This document shows positions 1 through 5,056 of a stretch of 5,056 nt of DNA, in pieces. Positions within the stretch are counted from its first letter, which is position 1, and every line of letters begins with the position of its first letter. The stretch covers positions 1 through 5,056 of the forward strand of contig JABWBL010000300.1 of assembly GCA_013360535.1 (NCBI GenBank), in the 5' to 3' direction. The stretch is from Planctomycetaceae bacterium (GTDB lineage Bacteria; Planctomycetota; UBA1135; GCA-002686595). A model generated the notes under the pieces. That model worked only from the letters and a program-made list of their open reading frames with translations, ran no database searches and had not been told where the DNA came from. Made by a program: the position numbers and the translations under genes.

Positions 1-330
1 CGGCAGCAGGCCGCAGTCGAAGTCGTCGTGCCGCAGCGCCTTGCGAAGCGCGCTGCGCGCTCCGGGCCCGAGTCGCTCGTCGGCGTCGAGCACGAGCAGG
101 AATCCGCTCGAAACGTGCGGCAAGGCCGCGTTGCGGGCGGCCGCGAAGTCCTCGGACCACTCGTGGTGCACGACCTTCGCGCCGTGCTCGCGCGCGATCT
201 CGACCGTGCGGTCGCTGCTGCCCGTGTCGACCACGACGATCGCGTCCGCGAGGCCTCGCACGGAAGCGAGGCAGTCGGAGAGCATGGCCTCTTCGTTCTT
301 GGCGATGACACACAGGGTGAGGCGCTGCAT
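1..330 (-). CDS. Family 2 glycosyltransferase, N-terminal part (gene runs off the left edge)
   Basis: Seen: 110 codons are present, starting at ATG 330-328, with no stop before the window edge, so the C-terminal part is missing. The protein opens with a beta strand and a KNEE motif (residues 11-14). It continues with VVVDTGSSDRT (32-42), whose Asp35 would contact the UDP-sugar. Next come WSEDFAAARNAAL (58-70) and the metal-binding DAD motif in LDADE (81-85). Known: this motif order is typical of the GT-A fold GT2 subgroup that begins L(C)xIxKNEE and transfers a sugar from a nucleotide donor in the cytoplasm; some members carry C-terminal TPR repeats. Context: the ATG directly follows the stop of the two-domain glycosyltransferase (TAGATG), with a GGAG ribosome binding site inside that gene's last codons, so translation is probably coupled. 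The acceptor and sugar cannot be told. The family is confident; the role in surface polysaccharide assembly is inferred. Confidence 0.92.
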   Translation of the reverse strand, partial: MQRLTLCVIAKNEEAMLSDCLASVRGLADAIVVVDTGSSDRTVEIAREHGAKVVHHEWSEDFAAARNAALPHVSSGFLLVLDADERLGPGARSALRKALRHDDFDCGLLP

Positions 331-2220
331 CTAGCTCTCCAGCACGGTGGAATCGGTGGCGGCCGGGAACGGCGCGGCAGGCTGCGCCGCGGGCCTGGCG
401 CTCGTCGGGCGCAGCGGCACGTACAGGCGCTCGCGCGCGACTCCGCCGATCAGTCCGGGCTCGATCGCCTTGTAGTCGCCGTAGGGGACATCGCTGCGTC
501 CGGCCCACTTCTCGCTGAAGCGTGCCCAGTTGCGCGCGAGCAGCTCGTTGTGGCGTGCGCTCTTCGTCGCGTCGTCGTAGGTCTCGTGGCGCACGAAGAC
601 GTCGACGGCGACGCGGTTGCGGAAGCCCGCGAGCGCCGCCCGCAGCGTGAAGTCGTCGTCCTCGAAACCCCAAGGCGAGAAGCGCTCGTCGAAGCCGCCG
701 ATGGTGTCGAGCACCTCGCGCCGGAAGAGCAGCAGGAACGAGGTCAGGATGTTCTGCGGGCGCCCCTTGCGGTAGTTGGCCTCCGCCCACGCCTCGGCGT
801 GCGCGGCGAGCGAGGCGGGATCGGTCGGGCCGTCGAACGGCACTTCCTGACCGTGGGCCGCGCGGTTGGAGACCGGACCGACGCAGCCGCTGCGACCGTC
901 GACCTGGGCGTGGTGCAGGAGGCGCGCGAGCCAACCGGGCGTGACGAGCGCGTCGTTGTCCATCACGACGATCCAGCGGCCGCGCGCGAGGGCGAGGCCC
1001 TGGTTGCGCGCGTGCGGAGCGCCTTCGTTGTGCGTGTTGCGCACGAGGCGCACGTCCGGTTGCTCGGCGAGCCACTCGGCGCTGCCGTCGGTCGAGCCGT
1101 TGTCGACGAACACGAGCTCCGTCGGGTGCCGCGGATCCGCTGCGGCGCGCAAGGCCTCGACGCACAGCTGCGTCTTCGCGAGCGCGTTGAACGACACCGC
1201 GACGATCGAGACCAGCTCGCCCGCCTTCGGGCCTTCGTCGCACACCGCGAAGGGGTCGTTGCCTTCCTTCTCGAGCAGCAGGCCACGCCAGTAGCACAGC
1301 GTGCCCATCTGGCGCACGAGCTGGCCCGCCTGCGAGACGATCTCGCGCGGCAGCGTCTTGCCCCAGTGCTCGCGGTCGAGGCTCGCAAGCTTGTCGAGCA
1401 CCTTGCGGAAGGTCGTGTGGAAGCTCTCGACGTTCTGCTGCAGCGAAGCGAAGAAGCCGGGCCCGAGGTGGCGCTCGTCGGGCATGTGCAGGAGGTGCGG
1501 GTCGCGATGCTTGGCGTGCATGCGAGCCATGTTCACGCCCAGTCGCACCATGCGCCGGAAGTAGCCCTTCGCCTCGAGCACGTGGTCGTGCTCGCACACC
1601 GCAGTGGCGTCGTGCAGCACGCGCCAGCCTTCCTTCTCGAGTCGGTACCCGAGCTCGACGTCCTCGCAGATCGGCTCGCGGAAGAGCTCCGCATCGAACG
1701 GGTGGTCGCGCAGGGCCTGCGTCGGGAGGCCGATGTTGCAGGTCCAGAAGAAGGTCCAGCCGTGCAGCTGCCCGGGCTTGAGGCGCGGGAAGTCGAACAG
1801 CAGGTCGGTGCCCGCGAGCACCTGCACGAACGGGCTCTGCAGCGCCGCCGCGGTGAAGCGGAACGTGCCGAGCACCGCGATCTTGCCGTCGAGCTCGCCC
1901 GAGTGCAGCAGGTGCCGCTCGAGCAGGTCGTTCGCCGGCACGGCGTCGTCGTTGAGGATGACCGTCCACGGCGCCCGGCAGTGGGCGACGCCGGCGTTGC
2001 GCGCCGCACCCGGCCCCGCGTTTTCCTGACGCAGCAGCGTCAGCGCGAAGGGATAGCGGAACGCGTCGAGGCGGATCGGCTCGGGCGAGCCGTCGTCGAC
2101 GACGACGACCTCGAAGGCCTCGGGGGCGATCGTCTGGTCCTTGAGGCTCTCGAGGAGGCGAGCGATGGTCTCGCTGCGACCGTAGGTCGGGATCAGGACG
2201 CTGAGACGGGGCGTAGGCAT
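331..2220 (-). CDS. Tandem two-domain family 2 glycosyltransferase
   Basis: Seen: 629 residues with two GT-A domains and no signal peptide or membrane segment. Domain A (about 6-235) has SVLIPTYGR (7-15), VVVDDGS (39-45), NAGPGAARNAG (67-77), an NDD at 90-92 in the DxD position, and CEDVELGYRLEKEGW (185-199), where Glu186/Asp187 sit at the usual catalytic-base position. A helical linker (about 236-335) follows. Domain B (about 336-545) has FVDNGSTDGS (371-380), HNEGAPHARNQG (397-408), a DND metal motif (421-423) and WGFEDDDF (517-524). The C-terminus (about 604-621) is a Pro/Ala-rich tail. Both domains keep their catalytic motifs, so both may be active. Start: ATG 2220 is the only ATG, GTG or TTG in frame after the upstream stop at 2343-2341, and GAGGAG lies 10 bases before it. 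Known: bifunctional GT2 enzymes often build two-sugar repeats or add two linkages in capsule, O-antigen or exopolysaccharide assembly. The sugar, acceptor and pathway are not identifiable here. Confidence 0.93.
   Translation of the reverse strand: MPTPRLSVLIPTYGRSETIARLLESLKDQTIAPEAFEVVVVDDGSPEPIRLDAFRYPFALTLLRQENAGPGAARNAGVAHCRAPWTVILNDDAVPANDLLERHLLHSGELDGKIAVLGTFRFTAAALQSPFVQVLAGTDLLFDFPRLKPGQLHGWTFFWTCNIGLPTQALRDHPFDAELFREPICEDVELGYRLEKEGWRVLHDATAVCEHDHVLEAKGYFRRMVRLGVNMARMHAKHRDPHLLHMPDERHLGPGFFASLQQNVESFHTTFRKVLDKLASLDREHWGKTLPREIVSQAGQLVRQMGTLCYWRGLLLEKEGNDPFAVCDEGPKAGELVSIVAVSFNALAKTQLCVEALRAAADPRHPTELVFVDNGSTDGSAEWLAEQPDVRLVRNTHNEGAPHARNQGLALARGRWIVVMDNDALVTPGWLARLLHHAQVDGRSGCVGPVSNRAAHGQEVPFDGPTDPASLAAHAEAWAEANYRKGRPQNILTSFLLLFRREVLDTIGGFDERFSPWGFEDDDFTLRAALAGFRNRVAVDVFVRHETYDDATKSARHNELLARNWARFSEKWAGRSDVPYGDYKAIEPGLIGGVARERLYVPLRPTSARPAAQPAAPFPAATDSTVLES
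335..340 (-). promoter_or_regulatory. Ribosome binding site of the partial glycosyltransferase gene
   Basis: On the minus strand this reads GGAGAG, with four bases before the ATG at 330 (six from the GGAG core). It lies within the last codons of the upstream glycosyltransferase gene. It supports the ATG at 330 as the true start and suggests that ribosomes finishing the upstream gene re-initiate here. Confidence 0.6.
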
Positions 2221-2230
2221 GAAAACGGGA

Positions 2231-2236
2231 CTCCTC
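2231..2236 (-). promoter_or_regulatory. Ribosome binding site of the two-domain glycosyltransferase gene
   Basis: The minus strand reads GAGGAG, ten bases before the ATG at 2220. The spacing is slightly long but workable. The right arm of an inverted repeat (2241-2248) ends four bases upstream of it, so folding of the leader could affect access to this site. That last point is inference. Confidence 0.65.
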
Positions 2237-2240
2237 GCCT

Positions 2241-2315
2241 GCGTTTCGACCCCTCGCGCGCGCCGCTGGACGGCTCCCCGACGCCGGTCCAGCCCTCGTC
2301 CCAGAACCGAAACGC
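2241..2315 (-). other. Nested inverted repeats (candidate leader RNA structure) in the 138-base gap
   Basis: The gap between the downstream antiporter gene and the two-domain glycosyltransferase gene (2221-2358) holds no convincing gene. Seen inside it is a hairpin with arms GCTGGACGGC (2265-2274) and GCCGGTCCAGC (2283-2293): ten base pairs, one bulged base and an eight-base loop. Around it lies a perfect eight-base inverted repeat, GCGTTTCG (2241-2248) and CGAAACGC (2308-2315), whose leader-side arm ends four bases from the ribosome binding site. Neither strand shows a T run after the hairpin, so it is not a standard intrinsic terminator. It could be an intercistronic RNA structure, a leader that tunes translation, a weak terminator, or chance in GC-rich DNA; the outer repeat alone is short enough to be chance. 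A further 8-base palindrome, CCGGCCGG, lies at 2332-2339. I could not recognise a promoter in the gap. Confidence 0.35.
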
Positions 2316-2358
2316 GCGCGGGCTTCCGTCCCCGGCCGGTTCAGCTCTCGGCGGACCC

Positions 2359-3663
2359 CTAGTGTTCGTGCGCCCCGCCCGGGCTCCCGGCACGCTTCCC
2401 GGCCTCGCCGCTGCGCACCAGCGCGATGCGGAACACCACCGGCGCGAGAAGTTCGTTGAGCGCGACCACGGAGAGCGTGAGCGCCGCAGCGGCCTCGCCG
2501 AACTCGGGGAAGGTCTTGGCGAACAGCATCGAGAGCGCGAGCGCCAGTCCCGCCTGCGGCAAGAGGCCGAAGCCGGCGTATTTCTGCACTTCCGGACCCG
2601 CTCCCGCGATGCGGGCGCCGATCCGGCTGCCCACGAGCAGTCCCGTGCCGCGCACCAGCACGAACACCGCCGCCGGAAGGCCGACGACCGTCAGGACGTC
2701 GAGGTGCAGCGACGTCCCCGCGACGGTGAAGAACAGCACGTACACGGGCAGCGAGGTCTCTTCGATCGTGACGTGCACCTTGTCCCCGACCGTGGTCAGG
2801 TTGCGCACGACCATGCCCGCGGCGAGCGCGACGAGCAGCGGGTCGAAGTGCAGGCGCCGCCCGACCTCGGCCATGATGAACACGAGCGTCAGCACGAACA
2901 ACGAGGCGCCGCCGCGGACGCGCTGCATGTAGAGCGAGAGCACGTAGCCGAGCGCACCGCCGACGACCAGCGAGCCGACGAGCTCCCAGGCGAGCGAGCC
3001 CGCCGTCGACCACAGGTCGCTGCCGCTGCCGAGCATCGACTTGGCGACCGACGAGGCCAGGGCGAACAGGAGGATCACGACCAGGTCGGCGATCACGACC
3101 ACGCCGAGTGCCGTGCGCGACACCGGTCCATCGGCGAGCATCTCGTTCTTCAGCGCGACCACGACCGCCGGCGACTGCGCGACCATCACGACGGCCAGCA
3201 CCGCCGCGACCGCGACGGTCTGGCCCGCCTCGAGCCCGTCGAGGAACGGCAGGTGCTCCTTCAGCATCAGCACCGCTACCGCGAGGAGCGCCGCCGTGCC
3301 GAGGATGCCGACCAGCGTGATCCATCGGATCGTTCGGAACAGGGGACGCATCGCGCCGAACTCGAGCTCGAGCCCCGCCGTCAGCGCGATCAGCGCGACC
3401 GCCATGCCGTTGACGATCGTCAGGCTCTCGACCATCGGTTCGCCGACCAGTCCGAGCGCCGCCGGTCCGACCGCGAGACCGGTCGCGAGGTAGCCGGTGA
3501 GCTTGGGCAGGCCGATCGACGCGAAGATGCGCCCGACGAAGAAGCCGGTGAGCAGCAGGTAGCCGAGCGCGACCGACACGCCGATGGTCGACGGCGACGC
3601 CTCCGCGAACGTGCGGATCGCGCGCATCAGGCCGAACAGGAACACGACGATGACCCAGTTCAC
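2359..3663 (-). CDS. Cation:proton antiporter, CPA2/Kef-like membrane domain (second of a pair)
   Basis: Seen: 434 residues, hydrophobic throughout, with about 12-13 membrane segments. Motifs in order are PKLTGYLATGLAVGP (53-67, the family's P-x3-GYL-x2-G-x3-GP signature), ALTAGLELEF (93-102), AQSPAVVVALKNE (162-174), VVIADLVVILLF (189-200) with Asp193 at the conserved ion-binding aspartate, LPVYVLFFTVAGTSLHLDVL (305-324) and LLPQAGLALAL (367-377). The protein ends soon after the last helix, without a TrkA/RCK domain. Known: such proteins exchange Na+ or K+ for H+ across the inner membrane and act as dimers. Start: GTG 3663 overlaps the previous stop by four bases (GTGA) and has AAGGAA eight bases upstream. 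The frame stays open for 110 more codons up to an ATG at 3993, but that stretch is Arg-rich, lies over the neighbouring gene and is a shadow. Ion specificity is unknown. The family call is strong; heteromer formation with the upstream protein is inferred. Confidence 0.9.
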   Translation of the reverse strand: MNWVIVVFLFGLMRAIRTFAEASPSTIGVSVALGYLLLTGFFVGRIFASIGLPKLTGYLATGLAVGPAALGLVGEPMVESLTIVNGMAVALIALTAGLELEFGAMRPLFRTIRWITLVGILGTAALLAVAVLMLKEHLPFLDGLEAGQTVAVAAVLAVVMVAQSPAVVVALKNEMLADGPVSRTALGVVVIADLVVILLFALASSVAKSMLGSGSDLWSTAGSLAWELVGSLVVGGALGYVLSLYMQRVRGGASLFVLTLVFIMAEVGRRLHFDPLLVALAAGMVVRNLTTVGDKVHVTIEETSLPVYVLFFTVAGTSLHLDVLTVVGLPAAVFVLVRGTGLLVGSRIGARIAGAGPEVQKYAGFGLLPQAGLALALSMLFAKTFPEFGEAAAALTLSVVALNELLAPVVFRIALVRSGEAGKRAGSPGGAHEH

Positions 3664-5056
3664 GGTCGCGTTTCCTTGAGCGCCTCGACCCGCGCCCGGC
3701 GCGCGCGGCGGCGCGACGCGAACTGCACGAAGATCTCGGTCAGCACGCCGCCGCCGATGACGGCCGAGACGACGAGCGAGATCGAGCCGGAGGGGAACAG
3801 GAGCTGCGCGTCGACCACGATCGCGATCGCCAGCGCGCCGATGGGGGAGAGCACGAGCGTGCGGCTCTCGTTCGCCGCGATCGGCATCGACTCGCTCTTG
3901 CCCGCGATGGCCGCGGCGGCGGCCTTGCCGGCGAGGCGCGCCACCATGAACACCGGCATCAGCGCCCACCCGCGCCAGTCGCCGACGTCCCACTGGGCGC
4001 CGATCAGGAACAGCGCGAGCAGGTAGATCGGGCGCTCGAGGCGCTTGAGCATCTCGCGCAGCGGCGTCTGGTACTGGCCGGGGAAGTTCGCGAGCAGCAC
4101 GCCCGCGACGAACGAGACGGCGACGGCCGAGAGCTGCAGCAGCGCCGCCGAGCCCGCAGCAAACGCGATCGCGCCGAGGGTCAGCACGAGCAGCTCAGGC
4201 CAGCGCCGCGTCGAGGCGAGCATCGTGTAGTACAGGAGCCCGAGCGCCGTCCCCAGCCCGAGCGTGACGAGCAGCCACAACGCACCCGGCAGGTTCCACG
4301 CGCCCGCTGGATCCTGCCTGCGGAAGAAGGCCGCGACGAGCGCGAGGCCGAGCACGCCGGCGAGCTCCTCGATGCGGATCACGCGCGCGGCGATGCTGTC
4401 GCCGTCGCTCGTGTCGAACAGCCGCACCGCCGAGCGCGCCGTCGAGGCGCCGGCCGTCGCGAGGATCAGCGCATCGCGCACGAACACCGGATCCTGCAGG
4501 CTCGAGCGCCAGTCGGCGCCGGAGAACAGCACGAGCAGGGGCGCAGTGGCGAGCGCCACGGCCGCAAACGGCAGGAAGGTCGAGAGCAGCGCGATCGTCC
4601 CAGTGCCCTGCGGCAAGCCCTGGAACAGCTTCGCCTCGAAGCGGAAGCCCGCGACGAAGCCGATCGAACCCAGTCCGATCAGCAGCACCGGGCGCAGCTC
4701 GTTCAGCACGGAATCGGTCAGGACGCCGACGGCCGGCTGGCGCGCGACCATGCCCAGCAGAAGGAACGGCAGGCCCGCCGTGATGACCTGCGAGATGCCG
4801 AGCTTGCGCTCGAGCTCGATCACGCGCTTGTGGCCGCCGAGGTAGGCGAGTGCCGTCAGCGCGAGCAGCCCGAGGATCACGCGCAGCACGGCCTCGGGCC
4901 GGTCCTTGCTCGCGATCGGCTCCGGCGGCACCGGAGGCGCCTCGGTCTGGACAGCGGGCAGCGGCTCCGTCTCGCCGGGAACCTCGAGCGCCCCGACCAG
5001 CGAGGCGAGCATCGTCCGCGCCCAGCAGCACTCGTAGCCGCCCCAGCCGTTGTTGA
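3660..5056 (-). CDS. Divergent cation:proton antiporter homologue (first of a pair; start probably beyond the right edge)
   Basis: Residues are numbered from ATG 5012. Seen: 450 residues with a Pro/Glu-rich hydrophilic stretch (12-40), then about 13 membrane segments (from about 43), and a basic tail RRRARRAR (434-441). It can be aligned along its whole length with the downstream antiporter: GLGSIGFVAGFRFE (113-126), ATAGASTARSAVRLF (185-199), RIEELAGVLGLAL (212-224), FVAGVLLANF (301-310), RPIYLLALFLIGAQWDV (327-343) and SPIGALAIAI (389-398). Odd: where the family usually has Asp (NhaA/NapA Asp-Asp, Kef Gln-Asp), this protein has Glu215-Glu216. Start: ATG 5012 has no clear ribosome binding site, and the frame is open to the edge with all 14 upstream codons (5054-5013) ending in G or C, including several Trp and Cys, so coding probably begins outside the window. 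The stop overlaps the next GTG. It may be a transporter with altered ion handling or a partner subunit; the family call is fairly sure. Confidence 0.85.
   Translation of the reverse strand, partial: NNGWGGYECCWARTMLASLVGALEVPGETEPLPAVQTEAPPVPPEPIASKDRPEAVLRVILGLLALTALAYLGGHKRVIELERKLGISQVITAGLPFLLLGMVARQPAVGVLTDSVLNELRPVLLIGLGSIGFVAGFRFEAKLFQGLPQGTGTIALLSTFLPFAAVALATAPLLVLFSGADWRSSLQDPVFVRDALILATAGASTARSAVRLFDTSDGDSIAARVIRIEELAGVLGLALVAAFFRRQDPAGAWNLPGALWLLVTLGLGTALGLLYYTMLASTRRWPELLVLTLGAIAFAAGSAALLQLSAVAVSFVAGVLLANFPGQYQTPLREMLKRLERPIYLLALFLIGAQWDVGDWRGWALMPVFMVARLAGKAAAAAIAGKSESMPIAANESRTLVLSPIGALAIAIVVDAQLLFPSGSISLVVSAVIGGGVLTEIFVQFASRRRARRARVEALKETRP
3672..3677 (-). promoter_or_regulatory. 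Ribosome binding site that fixes the GTG start of the second antiporter
   Basis: The minus strand reads AAGGAA, eight bases before GTG 3663 and inside the last codons of the first antiporter gene. Together with the four-base GTGA overlap it decides for the GTG start over the ATG at 3993, which would add 110 Arg-rich residues before the first membrane helix. Confidence 0.65.

Noticed and set aside
2265..2293. Intrinsic transcription terminator after the antiporter pair
   Set aside because: The hairpin is strong but has no T run on either strand, so a standard terminator cannot be claimed; it is reported only as a structural element.
2193..2393. A 66-codon minus-strand frame across the gap between the antiporter and glycosyltransferase genes
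   Set aside because: It overlaps both neighbours in another frame, is rich in Gly, Arg and Pro, shows no motif and has no clear ribosome binding site. I treat it as chance.
3664..3993. Longer form of the second antiporter starting at ATG 3993
   Set aside because: The added 110 residues are Arg-rich, carry no transporter motif and overlap the first antiporter gene in a shifted frame. The GTG at 3663 has a good ribosome binding site and a standard four-base overlap.
28..4026. A 1332-codon open reading frame on the plus strand, nearly 4 kb long
   Set aside because: It is exactly codon-aligned antisense to three minus-strand genes with clear protein families, and the 138-base gap keeps register. 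It stays open only because those genes avoid TTA, CTA and TCA codons. Its product is a low-complexity Arg/Glu/Asp/His/Ala-rich string without domains, and it ends soon after entering the neighbouring gene, which is in another register.
4195..5031. A 278-codon minus-strand frame overlapping the first antiporter gene
   Set aside because: Its product is an Arg/Ala/Asp/Gly-rich string typical of a shifted frame in GC-rich DNA, while the overlapping frame encodes a clear membrane protein with family motifs.

Overview
This is a GC-rich window (about 70% G+C by eye) in which every credible gene lies on the minus strand. It reads right to left as two membrane transporters followed by two glycosyltransferases. 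Codon third positions are almost always G or C. Nothing in the window fixes the taxonomy. The base composition and the kinds of protein would suit a high-GC Gram-negative-type bacterium such as a planctomycete or myxobacterium, but this is only a guess.

Right half (5056 to 2359): two adjacent, overlapping genes encode two different full-length members of the monovalent cation:proton antiporter superfamily (CPA2/Kef-like membrane domain, no TrkA/RCK regulatory domain). The stop of the first and the GTG start of the second share four bases (GTGA), so they are almost certainly co-transcribed and translationally coupled. The second protein keeps the aspartate of the usual ion-binding site. The first has a Glu-Glu pair there instead. 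This suggests a paired, possibly heteromeric, antiporter in the inner membrane. The reading frame of the first gene stays open, with coding-like codons, to the right edge of the window, so its true start probably lies outside.

Middle (2358 to 2221): a 138-base gap with no convincing gene. It holds a GC-rich hairpin nested inside a longer-range inverted repeat, which ends just before the ribosome binding site of the next gene.

Left half (2220 to 1): a 629-residue cytoplasmic protein carries two family-2 glycosyltransferase (GT-A fold) domains in tandem. It is followed with no spacer (TAGATG) by a third, different GT2 protein that runs off the left edge. Together these look like part of a surface polysaccharide or glycan assembly cluster. 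No link in function between the transporters and the glycosyltransferases can be shown from the sequence.

A 1332-codon open frame on the plus strand (28 to 4026) is an antisense shadow and is not annotated. I found no RNA genes, insertion sequences, CRISPR arrays or attachment sites.
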